Positions 42,271-55,600 of a stretch of 64,000 bases of DNA are shown here, piece after piece. Source of the DNA: Paramecium sonneborni (lineage: Eukaryota > Ciliophora > Oligohymenophorea > Peniculida > Parameciidae). Location: the NCBI GenBank assembly GCA_905182985.1, contig CAJJDN010000017.1, forward strand, positions 690,442 through 754,441, written 5' to 3'. Below the pieces are notes generated by a model. That model was not told where the DNA came from, searched no databases, and saw nothing but the letters and a program-made list of their open reading frames with translations. Position 1 is the stretch's first letter; each line of letters starts with the position of its first letter. The translations under genes were made by a program, and so were the position numbers.

Positions 42271-42921
42271 ATGATAGCATCCACAATTGCAGCATTTTTT
42301 TATAATCAATTAATAAACATGAATTCTTATATTAGTTTAAATCTCACCCAAATAATGATATTACAACCGAAAAACCCTGTTCTATTTTATCAATTATTTG
42401 CTAAAATCTGTTTTGATAAGTTTAACTTCCCGCATTTTATGATTAAAATTTTATAATCCTATTTTTTCTATATTCTCAAGGAAGACTTGATAAACAAAAT
42501 TAAAATTTTATGGGAATATATTTTTGACCTAAAATTTCTAGATGATATTTTATTAAACTGTTTAAGTTATTTTTAGACTTTTTTTCATCTTTAAATTCTT
42601 TGCTTAAATTTATTAAATAATCCTTTAATATTAAAAAATAAAAACGTTTTATATTCACATTTAATATCGCATAAATCATAATAATTGATTCCATATACAG
42701 GATAGTCTCTTTAAAATAGTTTTATTTACAATTTTAGACGAACCGTTTTTCTAATTAATCCTTCTGAATAAAAATAACTAATTTTAAAATCAAGTCCAAA
42801 AAACTTAATATTATCTTTTAAGCGATCTAAATACAGAGAAAATGAAATCAGTGATTTAATTTCATCTTATGATAAAATTCTAAAATATATATTTAACAAC
42901 TAAGTTACAATTCTTGGTTGA
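42271..42921 (+). CDS. Candidate hypothetical protein, 216 residues
   Basis: With TAA/TAG as Gln, an ATG at 42271 opens a frame of 217 codons to TGA at 42919-42921 with no intron needed. The product is rich in Ile, Leu, Phe, Asn and Lys. It includes a mixed helical stretch (YILKEDLINKIKILWEYIFD) and a basic C-terminal part. I recognise no domain. A run this long without TGA is unlikely but not impossible by chance in DNA this AT-rich, and nothing conserved anchors it. It starts 218 bp from the start of gene D, divergently. Confidence 0.35.
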
Positions 42922-43647
42922 ATTTCTTTATAATATATATAAAAAAAATACATTATATATTAAATATTAAAAATATTCACACATATTAAAGAGTTACTTA
43001 AAGTTTATTTTTTAGATAATAAACCATTTTTAGTATAATTTTTTAGTTTAATATGCATAAAACCTTATTTAAATATAAATAAATGAGTTAAACTCAAAAA
43101 CATAATATTGATAATTATTAATATATTATAAATAAAATCAAACAATTAAATGTGCTCATAAATAGATTAATTTAGAATCTACAATCTTTTGCTTTATGAA
43201 TATGTATAAATATGGATTAAAAAGATGAAATAGAATTACTAATGGTGAAAATTGCAAAAAATTAAAAGATTTGACCAAAGAAATTAAGAGAGAAGTTAAT
43301 TTAAATATTAAATTTTTTTTTAATTTATTTAAGATATTGAAAAAAGACATATCACTATTAAGAACATTATAATCTATTAATAAATTTATATAAACCAAAT
43401 TTACAAGAACGATATGAAGAATAGAAAGATCTTTCCCTTCATAAGAAATTTTTTAAAGTTTGGAGATTAGATAAAGACCATTAATTGTTTTCTAGATAAA
43501 AGAGAGCGTTTAAATTTGAGATATTAACTCTTGATAGTTTTTCATTAGTTGGTCGTAAATGAATTAAAAATGATGATAATACAAAATAGAAAGGAGAAAT
43601 TATATAAATTTGAATATATATAATATATAATAAATTTCAAATGTAGC
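42922..43647. other. Intergenic stretch with a possible gene remnant
   Basis: The stretch is mostly AT-only sequence. On the plus strand, 43341-43562 is open to a TGA and reads like charged protein (KFFKVWRLDKDH, then FSRQKRAFKFEIL), but the frame has no Met. An upstream piece (about 43196-43395 in another frame, possibly after a 30-nt GTA...TAG intron) cannot be joined to it with a convincing intron. It may be the last exon of an unresolved small gene or a pseudogene. Confidence 0.3.
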
Positions 43648-46600
43648 TCAATCGTCACTCATCAATAAACAAGTTCCGCTGAGAATCCATTTGGATACGT
43701 CTGAATCTTCATTTTCCATATTTAGATTGGCTGTAAATACAAATGTAGGTCCTCTCATAGATGTAACATAAACAGGACAAGAATATTATCCAATTTTCTT
43801 CTTTTTATCTGCAGTAACAGCAATCACATTAACAACTGGTAATTTTGGATGTAATTCTTTTTATTTCTATTCAATAAGATATCCTTCTTATCCTTATCCT
43901 CCTAATTCCCAAGCAGCTCCTTCTAAGTATAGACCATGGATAAAGGCACCATTTTCAGCTGAAGCAACAACTTCTTCATGTCCTTTGACAGCTGTTACAT
44001 TGGTTTATAAAACCATCTAAAAAATATAAATAAGAATATAATACATCATCTAAAGGTAAACCTTATTCTCTGGCAGTCTTTTACATGATGGCAGTCAAGA
44101 ATGACATTGGATTAAATAAATAACTAATGCATAATGAAGGTGGAGTAACCATTTCTTATGTCCATGCAGCTAATTAATTGGTTCTTTCAATTAAATCATT
44201 GAACCAAGCAGCCAAACCTTTTCTTGAGAAATATGCAAATTTCTCCCAACTTGCAGGTACTTTATTGAATTATAATGATAGTGATAAGGCTTCCATTTAA
44301 TCAGTAATATTCAATGCACCAGTTAAACCTAGTCTAAGATCTTCAAGTGATCTTCTAATTTCACCTAATAGAATATTCATTCTTTCACATTCTTATAAAC
44401 ATACTATCTAATCAGGTGTCTTTTCTGATGCTTTAGCTGTTACATCCATTAAATTGGTATCAGCAGGAGTTGTTGATTTTAATAATGTTAATTAAGTCAT
44501 AACTCCATCATCTTTTTTACCTCCACCACCACTGCTTGCTCCTCCTTAGACATCTAATATTGTACTGAATAGAGTTTCACATTATTATGTTAAATAACCA
44601 ATTTCAGCATTTGGATGCATACCAAACATTTATGGAGATTCTATTGGTAATTTCTTTTCAATATATTCTTTGTATTATTCATATTCGAATTTTGAAGGAT
44701 CTGGTGATTTAAATCCTGGACCTAAATTGAAACCTGGTTATAATAATTCAGGTTTAATTAACACTCTTAAATAAGTAGCATTAGTTCTTCTGTCCCAATC
44801 ATCTGTAATATGTCCACCATACATAATTTCACCAAAAATATATTTCAAATCATCCCAAGGAACAACATCATATTTAGATAAATAATTATACAAGACATTA
44901 GCACAAATTGTAAGATCACCATCATTAAAGTTATAAACTCTAGACCATCCTTAAGCACCAAATTTCTTTCTACCTAAGACTAAGGAATGGAAATGACATA
45001 AAGCAAACAAACAGGCTTTAAATTCTTGTGGTTTTTTCTAACATTTATTTAAGAATTCTTAGTCAAAGTGAGCATAAGCTCTTCTAAGATTTGCCTTTAA
45101 ATCTTAAGGTGCTTCATTAGCAACCTTTACAGATGCTTATAAAATAGATTCTGGTATAATTTTCATTTCAGGTAAGGGGGGTGGTTCAGATGAAATGAAG
45201 ACTCTAAAGTTAGGATGATGTTTAGCATAGACAGTTTCAAGATATCCTTCCAAACCATTAAGTCCTGTTAACCAATTTTACATAAGATGTACATTTTATA
45301 ACATAATCCAATGTCCTTGAACAGCACAATCAAGTAAAGCTTTTCTAGCAATTTCTTCTTGTCCTTAACCCATTGAAATATTAATGAATTTACCATTGAA
45401 TGATGTTATATCATATTAGGCAGCAACTCTTTCAACTTCAGGAGTAGGATCCACTCCAGGGAATAAGACAAAGAATATTGGTGTTGTTGGAGCCATTTCG
45501 TTGAATGTTTCAAATATAGAGAATGGAGGTTATTCAACATATTTGTCTCCCATTTCTTCAGCAACATAATTAGCCATAGCTGATGTTAATCTATCAGGTC
45601 TCATAGTTCTTAATAATAATAATCTATGGAATTTCTTAAGATGACTGAATGCTTTAGGTAGATCACTTATTTCAGCTTTTTCTTCATTATACCATTTCTT
45701 CCATTAAAGATTATCTACTTCAAGACTTTGTCCAAGACCATTAAAGTCAGGGATTGATTCTAAAGCCTTACAACATGCCCAAATGGTATCATTTAAGAAT
45801 GATTTTAATGATTCAGGCATAGGAGGAGGGTTCAATTCAATTTTACCTATAATCAAATGATCAACTTATTCTTTTGGTAATTTACCAGCTTTAAGATTAA
45901 TTCTTAATGTAAGCATGGTTGATACTATCAACTTATGTCTTTCGAATAATCCTCTTCTAGCATATTAGAATGAAGTATAAGTAATACTTTCAATTAATTA
46001 ATTAACTCTCTTCTTCAACGATTATGGAGTTAATTGATCATCATCTGCTGGTCTCTTGGGTTCTTCTGCTTATTCTTCTTTTTTCTATTCTCCTTCTTCA
46101 CCTTCTTTAGGTTCTCCTTCTTCACCTTCACCTTATTAACCTTCTCCTCCTTATTCTCCTTCTTATTATTCACCTTCTTATTATTCTCCTTATTATTATT
46201 ATTATTCTTCTTATTATTATTCTTCTTATTCTTATTATTCTTATCCTTCTTCACCTTCACCAGCTTTTTCTTCTTCTCCTTCTCCTCCTTCCTTTTTCTT
46301 TCCTACATCAATTTAAGCTGCTGCTTTCTCATCTAACATTACTCCTGTTTAAACATGCTTATGTTCAGAAATCAAATCTATTGCTCTATGTACAACTACT
46401 AAATAAGATTCTAATGAATATTTATAGAAAGAGTGAATCTTAGATAAATCTGTTAATAAGAAATAAATTAATGCACCTCTTGCAGCAGCATTTCTATATT
46501 ATTCTGATGTTTCATTTATTTTAGCTTCTGTAGCTTTTGCAATCTCTACTTTCTCAGCTATTTCTGTTGAAATCTTCTTTGAATATTCTAAATTTTCTAT

Positions 46601-49600
46601 TAATGCAATATCTTCCAAAATATCACCTTCAGCATTAGCCAACTTGTATAATAATTCATCTTCTAATTCCTTTAATTTAATCTTAAATGAATTTTATTGT
46701 TATATCAATTCAACTTTCTTTTATGCTAAATCTGGTCTCTCTCTTCCAACCACCAATGCTAACAATTAATCACTTAAACCATCTTCAGTAACTGTGAAAT
46801 TTATCAAAGTTGCTTCTGCTTATATTTCAGGAGGATAGTGAGGATTACTCAATTATGTGTGTAAGAACAATTAGAATTTAGGATGTACATCTAATTCTTA
46901 ACCTGCAAATTTGATCTTCTTTTATCCTGAACTCTTTATTATAAATTGTCTTGCTATCACTGGCATTAATACAGCATCAATTCTCTCATCCATATTTTCA
47001 ATTAAACATGGATTTCCTGCTTATATTGAAAATTCTATCTATCTATTTGTATTCTTCTATCCAATACGCAATATTTTCATATTATTTGCTGATTCCTTCT
47101 CTTTTATCCATTTTATTCCTTATAATTAAGGATCTATTATTAATGGATATCTCTCAGAATTTGTCAATATTGTACCATTCTCAGTACTGACTGCATCACT
47201 TGGTAACAATTATTAATTCCATTTAGCTATTGTACTTTCATCGGTCAATAATTTTACTGGATCAGCATTATTACTTAATGGGACCTTATTCTCTATTATG
47301 AATTTCAAAAAGTAGTCTTTTATCATTACATCTCTAAATCTCTTGTTGAATGGACCAGCATAAGAAACAAAAGCAGCAGATACCAATACATCTCCACTTA
47401 ATAATTAAATTTATCCTTCCAACATTTTTATTGCTTAATCCCAACGTTCATTTTCACTACCCAAAGCTTTAACTAAACGATTTGCTGAATTAAGTCTCTT
47501 TTCACATTTGGCTGCTTAATCTAATGCAGCTTATAATTATGCCATAGCTTTATTGTAATCAGCAGTCAAAACAGCTAATTTATCATTTAATTCTTTCACT
47601 TGTTCCTAAACTTTAGCTAATTTTGCATTTGCATCATCTAACTATTGAATTGCTTCTTTCAAAGCTTGTCTTTTTGGTTCAACTACTTGAATTACATCAT
47701 AATATTTAACTATGTTAATAACCCAATCACATAAACCTCTAGCAGCAGATGATTTATTAGCCATTGTTTATGCATTGAAATGTTCTAAATTCAAATAATT
47801 TTTCTTAACAAAATCAACATTTGTTGGTGGTACTTAATTAGCATCAACAATATCTTTGAAACCCATTAATTTATTCAATAATTCTTTTGGCTTTTGCATC
47901 ATTTTTTATGCACTCTTCCAATCAAATGTTTTTGGTTTTTTAGATTTAGGATCAACTTCAATTTGTTCATTATAGAAACCAGCTAATAAGAAAATGGTGG
48001 CTGAGAAGACATCAGGTACACCAGATGGAGGAGTTGCAAAGTTCTTAGCAACTTAGAAATCTTTTTCACTCAATCCATTCAAGGCAGCCTTAGCTTATTC
48101 TACTAAGGGAATGGCAGCATCTAAATCAGCTTAAGTAGATGTTTTTTTCTATTCTACATCTTGTTTAATGGTTGAACATTTAGCTTCTTCATCAGCAGCT
48201 TTTGCATTTTCGATTTCTGCTTTTGCTTTTTCTTTACCAACGACTTCAGCAACTTGATTAGCTTCATTTTTGATTTATTCAGCTTCTTGTTATTTTTCTT
48301 TTACTTGAATTTCGATTTCAGCAACTAATGCTTAAGTAGATCTAAGTTTTATAAGACCATTTTCATATCTTTCTTTGTTTTTTTCAAGCATTCCTTTTTT
48401 AGTTTTCAACATGAATATATATAATTTGATTAATTCTAAGAATGATTTAGGTGTAGTATAGACATATCTTCTTTCTTATTCTAATAATTTGACAGATAAA
48501 TCATTAACTAATTTGAATGAGAATGGCATAAATTTAACAATAGCTTCTCTAACTTGATCAGTTGGAACATCAATATCTTTTAAGAATTGTTAAGCCACAT
48601 TATAAAGAGCGTCTTATGGCCATGGTTAGAACCAATCAATAACAGTAGAATTGACAAGAGCAGGGAATTGACGAGCTCTTTTACGTAAAGATTCTCCAAC
48701 TGGTGAGAAACATAAAGTCATATGTAAATTTTATCTAACTTTATCTATAAACCAACCCCAACATGAATCTCTTGTATCTGGTCTACCATCAGCTTTAACT
48801 TTAGGTCTAATTTAATTGATTAAGACTTCTTTTTCATCTGAGTTATATAATTCTGCTACTTCTCCTGAAGATAATAAATCATTGATATAAGTTAAGAATC
48901 TTTCATTAGTGATTTAACCTTCATTAAATAAGAACATAATAGCTTCATCTCTAACACCAGATTTCTAATATAATAATTATAAATCAGTTCTGAGATCATT
49001 CATACCATAATTACTAGAGATAGTAATCATAAAGAGTGTATATGTCATAATGAATGCAGCCAATTTAGTTAATGATTATTTACCACTACCACCAACTCCT
49101 ACTAAAAGAGAATGTCCTCCTGGTGGTAATACTATTCTAGTTATTCTACAAACATGTTTAAGAGCATCTTCAAATAATACTAATCCCATATATGCAAAAT
49201 TATCATTATATTCTTTGAGTGCTTCAGTAATAACTGGTTCCAATTTATCATTAGGCATTTAATCATAATATCTATCACCACCAATACCAGCTAAGAAATT
49301 ACAAAAGATTAAATTTTCAGGATTATCTTTAGCAAAGAATCTACTGAAATTGAATTTTGTGAATTGTTTTTTTAAGAGATCAAACATTAAAGCTTTATAT
49401 GTATTAAGATTATCCATTGATACTAATCTATCTCCATATGTTCTTTCAGATTCATGAACCCATAATCTAATCAATTTATCTGAATCAATGAATTTTAGAG
49501 GATCTGCCAAAAGTAATCCTTAGATTACATTAGAAATATGTCTAAGATTGAATTCATAATGGAAATTTATGGCAGTCTTTCTAAAATTCTAGATAACACT

Positions 49601-52600
49601 TGTATGTAATTATAATGCTGCTTTAATAATAGCAGGTCCATTTTCAGATACTGCTGGTTTGAATCTTTTAAGATGTCCTGATAAGAATGTATTGTATATT
49701 AAGAATAAACTTTCATTATCAGGAATAGGAATAGAAACAGTCCAAAAATGTCTTTAATATCTTGGATTAACAAAGAATGAACCAGCAGAGGGATTCATAG
49801 CTGCAATTGTTTATGTATTAATGATATCTTTCAAACTTAATTTACCAAGATCATACCAATGACCATAATCTGCATGTTATCTTAATAATGCTATTGCTGT
49901 TTAAGTATCATATGGATCTAATTAAGGCATATTTAAATCATCAATGAAATAAATTAATTTACCTTTTCCTTAAGGTCCAAATTATCTACCTGCTTTCTTT
50001 TCTAATTATTATTCTAATTATGCTTATAAATATGTAGAATCTGTATAATAATTGAAATTGATTAATTAGAAAGTAAAGTTATCTGGTTATGCTTTTACAA
50101 TATCTCTTAAAATACCTTTGGCTAATTATGTTTTACCGCAACCTGATTAACCAATCATAAGAACTGGTTATTAAACATAAATAAATTATTTAACTAATTC
50201 ACTTGTTGCTAGAGTTTCTTTAGTTGGTACTGTAATATTTCCCATAACCATTCCTTATGTAGGATCAAAATCTATAGCTGTTAATCTCTTAGCCCATTCA
50301 TCAAATTTAACATTTTCTGTATTTTATTCAACAAAATAATCAAATACAGTTCCTTTACTTGGGAATTTAACAGACGTTTTCCATTCTCCTTTCCACCAAT
50401 TTGAGAAATCTTTACGATAATCAATTGAATCTTTTTCAGATAAAACTCCACCAATAGCCCAAACACAACAATAAACAAAATGATATTCCATATTTTTAAC
50501 TTCTCCTTATAATAATGGCAATAAAGCTTTACACAATGAAATAATCATTGAAATTGGATTAACTGGAATCAATGTTTTACAATGTTTCTTTAAAAACAAT
50601 AATGTACCTTCTATATATCTATCAAATAATTTCTATAAATCTTATTTGAATTTATCATCATTGAAATTATTCTTTACCCATGATTTTACATATGCTCTCC
50701 ATTAATATCCTTTATCATCTGAAATATATAAAATACCAGCTCTTGATACTGTAGCTGGAGTAGCAAATCTAAGATCTCTAATTTCAAAAAGCATTCTCAT
50801 ATGTGGTTTTAATGGAATTCTTTCATTGTTTGCTAATGTCAATATTTTATTATCATCCATAACTGAATTCATTGATTCAATCCAATTTGCATCTAAATCT
50901 CCATCTAATAATATCCATTTAGGATTGACATCTTGAATTTCACTTAATGATCTCATAACTTTTGAAACTAAACCATCTTTCCATTCCTTTGTAGGTAAAT
51001 TGTATCCATATAAATCTCTGGTACTAACAACCTTTGGATCCAAATCTACAACTGTAGTTTTCTTACCTGCCTTATCTTAAGCTTTTGCTAACATCTTCCA
51101 TGTTGTTGATTTACCTGCTCCTGGTGGACCCATTACGAAAATACAATGTCTAATTTCTAACAATTCTGATGCTTATACTATCTTTAATATATAATCAGGA
51201 TCTGGATCTAATCTATTCTCTGCTGTCACTTATTCAATTATTCCTTCAAATGCCATATCTCTCTTTCTTGGAATATTTATATTTGGGAATAAATCTGACA
51301 ACAATCCAGAAAATACATCCAAATCTTAAAATGCTATCTTTGGAATATTGAAATCTCTCAATGCTCTCATCAATAAAGCCTATTCTGCTATATTTGGTTC
51401 TGCTCTCTTGAAACCACCAGCAACAACCAACACAGATTTTATAGCTCTAAGTCCCCAATCATAATGCAATTATTTTGATAATAAATCTCTACATAACATA
51501 TATAATGTAACGAATTTATGTGCTAATGTTTTTGCTTCCTCAAATCCTTCAGCCATCAGCATGTTTTCACAAATCAATTCTAAATCTGGAACTACCACTG
51601 TTATTGGTCTAAATAATGCTTTTAATCCTTCTGGTAATTCTGCTCTACCTAAATATCCTGGATTCATTGTAATAAAAACACCACAAGTTGGATCTAAAGA
51701 AATCTCACCACCTCCTGGGAATAAAAATGTTTTCTTTTATTATTTGATAGCATCAGTAACTGCCTTAAATTATACAGAGCAAACTGATAAGACTTCTGGT
51801 AATAAACGATTAAATTCATCAAAACAACCCCAACATCCAGAACTAGCAAGTCCTTTATAGATATTACCCATTGATTCATAATTCATTTCTGAACTGCAAT
51901 TAAATACGTAACATGCTTTAGCTAATGCATTTGCCAAATCTTTAGTAGTTTCAGTTTTACCAGTTCCTGCAGGACCAGCTGGTGCACAACCCATCTTTAA
52001 ATGTAATGCTTAAGTAGCTGTAACGTAAATACGATCTGTTAATGGAGTAATAACCAATCTTGGACCATTACCCAAATATTCATATGAATAATTAAATGAT
52101 GCATCAGCAATTCTAATAAGAGCATCATTATTAACCCAATAGAATTTTAATTGTGATTACCATTAAAATTCATCTGGTTTACGAACATGTTCATCAATCA
52201 ATTTTCCAATAGTATCTCTGGAGTGGGCATCCATAGTAATCAAACACATTAATTTTTATCTTAAAGATCGAGTTAAATCACCTCTGACAAATCTAATCAA
52301 TTCAGTAAGAGCTTCTATACTTCTCTTATGATAATCTTTAAGTGCATTCATATCTCCATTTGCAATTTTACCAAATGCTTCTTCTACTTAAACTGACCAC
52401 ATAATATTATTAACTAATAAAGCAATTTAAGCTGGATCTTAATCAATCCAAGTTTTTCTATCCATTTATAATTGGCATGTCTTAGAATCATAACATCCAA
52501 ATGATTTTTTGGCTAATTCTCTTAATGTATCAATCATTGAATCAATCATAGCTTATAAATAGATTTCTACTTTATTCAATAATTACAATGGTTTAACTAA

Positions 52601-55600
52601 TGTTACATCTTCTTGACCAACACATGTAATCATTTTTTTAGCAAATGGCCTTTCATTATCATTTTCTTATAATTCCAATTTATCAATAGCTTAAAAGATT
52701 TTTGACATATGTCTGTTAATTTTAGCAGGTGAATTACCATTTGAAAGTATATCTAATAAATCATTAACACTAACGAAATAGAATCTAGGGAATGCTCTTC
52801 TCTTTGAATCTAAAAATTCATTCAAAGCTTTTTCACAAACTTTCAAATCAGCTTAAATCTTTTCTAATTATTTCAACATATTTGGTTAGGTACAGAATTT
52901 CAATATAATTTTAATTTAACAACCAGATTCCATGATTTCTTTCATGCTTTTATCAATTGAAACAAATTATTCAGATTCTTTTGGTAATTCTTTCTTCACT
53001 TCTTCTGATTAAATAAATAAATTTTCCAAGAAAGACCATGTCTTTTGTACTTCTGATAATAATTATATGACATCATAAATAGCTCCTAAATCTTATTTCC
53101 ATTTTTCAACATCTTTTTCAAAGAATTTCACATATTTACTTAATAACATATTATTTATTTATAATTGATGTTCTTCTAAAGTTTCAAAATGTTCATCTAA
53201 CATCTTTAATGTTCTAATATCAGTATCTTTATGTTTTATTAATTCAAATTAGACATCTTTCCAAAAAGTATCAACTTTAATAATACCTTTCTCCATTTTT
53301 AATTCTTATTTTGCTTATTCAGAAATATCTTCTATTTTTTCTCTGTAATCAAATAATTTAAGATTCCAAATAACATCCAATTCCATATCATCACCAATAG
53401 CAAAATCTTAATTGACAACAACTTTAACTTCTTTCCAATGTCTACTATCACTTGTATTCATTGCTGGATCTTTCAATTCAGTTAATAATGGAATGAATGT
53501 ACCCCATTTACGTAAATCTTCATTAATACCTGTGAAGACATTTGATCTTTTATCAATACCCTTCATATCAATTAAGAATTTACGAAGTTTTTTAACTTCA
53601 TCTTCCATTTCATTTGGATCTATGGTTGCCCATTTGTATCTCTTATAATCTTAGAATTTTTATTCACATTTCTTAATGTGTTCCCATAATAATTAAACAG
53701 CTGCAACTTCTTATTTAATGGCATCTAAATTTTTTTAGCAACCAACAACTTCATCTGGGAAATTAAACATTTTAGAATAATATTCATAGTTTTGAAGTGT
53801 TTTTGAAAATTTATCAATTTAAGCTTAAACTTCTGCAAATCTCTCTTAAGAATCCTTAATACCTGTTTTGTATTAATAAAATGTCTCTTTTTTGAGTCCT
53901 TGTAAATATTCTTTTAATTGTTCTTCAAATTTTTTAATTTTTTCTTTTGTTTTATCAGCTTCTTATTTAACTGGACCACTGATATCCTTTTCAACAGTTT
54001 ATGATATTTTTAATAAGTTCTTCCATTCTTCTTACATTTTATTAACTTTTTTAATTTCAGTTTCTTTTTTCATATCATGTTTTTCTAATGTTTTTAATAT
54101 TTATTCATTTTCATCTAACAATAAAAGAATATTTTCTTTTTCATCTGAAATTTTTTTAAGATTTTCCATAACTTCTAATAGACTATTTACATCTTCTTAT
54201 ATATTTTTATCTTTAATATTAATATTATCTCTAGATGTATCAATAAGTTTATTGATTTCTTCATTTTTATGAGTGACATAATTAACTAATTATGGACCTG
54301 TATACTGATTATTTTTTGGTCCAAGATTTTCTAAAAATTATGCTTTTTTAGGAGCACCTCTAATTTCATTATATTCTCCTCTTTCATTCTTTAATTTAAC
54401 ATTAACAATGACTTCGCATGGTTCATCAATTTAATATTTAACTGTATATGATCCATCATCATTATCATTAATTGAATATTTAATGTTAGCTTTTTCTTCT
54501 AACAATTACAATTTACTTTTTTCTTAAGGTACATCTTCTTCAACTTCTTCATATTCTGACTCTTAATTTTCACCTTCTTCTCCTTCTTATTATATTTTAA
54601 CTTTTTTTCTTCTAACAATTCTTTTTTTATTTTATTCTTATTCAATTCTTTCTCTTTCTTCTGGATCCATTTATTCTAATTATTATAATCTAATAGCTTC
54701 TCTTTATTTTTCTTCTTCTAATTCAGCCATAATATCTGGTCTAGTAATTTCAATATAGAATTCATCTGCACCACTTTCTCTATTTTAATTATTCAAATTT
54801 CTAGTTTAAATATAAAACATAGTTTCATTTTTTATAGCATTTTCTCTTAGAACTCCAGGTCCAAACATTAAAGTTTTATCAGCTTTAGAATTTAAGAAGT
54901 ATGAGTAGAATTGACTCATAATAGTAAAATCTTATCTATCAATACTAACTTTAACTTCAGATTTTCTAGCTCCATGTTTTTCATATGATGGTGTTTCACA
55001 AGTTAATTCAGTTGGACTAATAAATACTCCTGGAACATCTTCTTAAGCTTTACCAGAAAAGAATCTAACAACAATATTTTATGAATCTTTAAATCCATCT
55101 CCTAAGATTGTAACTTTAGTTCTTCCAGTTAATGGACCTAAACATGGTTTAATAGAATAGATAGCATATGGAGGTCCAACAATAGATGATACATTTAATG
55201 CATACATATCATTCATCCATGCATTAGACCATCCTCCAAACATTAATATTCTAGAATCTTATGGATCATAAATTAATGTAGTTGATTCTCTTGTTTTAGG
55301 TTTAACTGGTTTTTCTTCTTCTAATTAAACAGGTGACCATTTCTTAGCATCTACATCCAATACAAATGTATCATCTACTAATCTACTTGCTGTTCTATTT
55401 CCACCTTCTTCAAAATTTCCAACTTATCCTCCAAAAATGAAATACTTCCATNNNNNNNNNNNNNNNNNNNNNNNNNNNNNNNNNNNNNNNNNNNNNNNNN
55501 NNNNNNNNNNNNNCCTCTTTCATTCTTTAATTTAACATTAACAATGACTTCACATGGTTCATCAATTTAATATTTAACTGTATATGATCCATCATCATTA

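Noticed and set aside
46034..46336. Plus-strand Phe/Leu/Ser-rich ORF, seemingly a membrane protein.
   Set aside because: It is the antisense shadow of the GAA/TAA-rich acidic insert in the dynein gene.
53892..54272. Plus-strand hydrophobic ORF of 126 residues.
   Set aside because: It lies antisense to the Lys/Glu-rich coiled part of the dynein tail; such antisense frames are open by composition.
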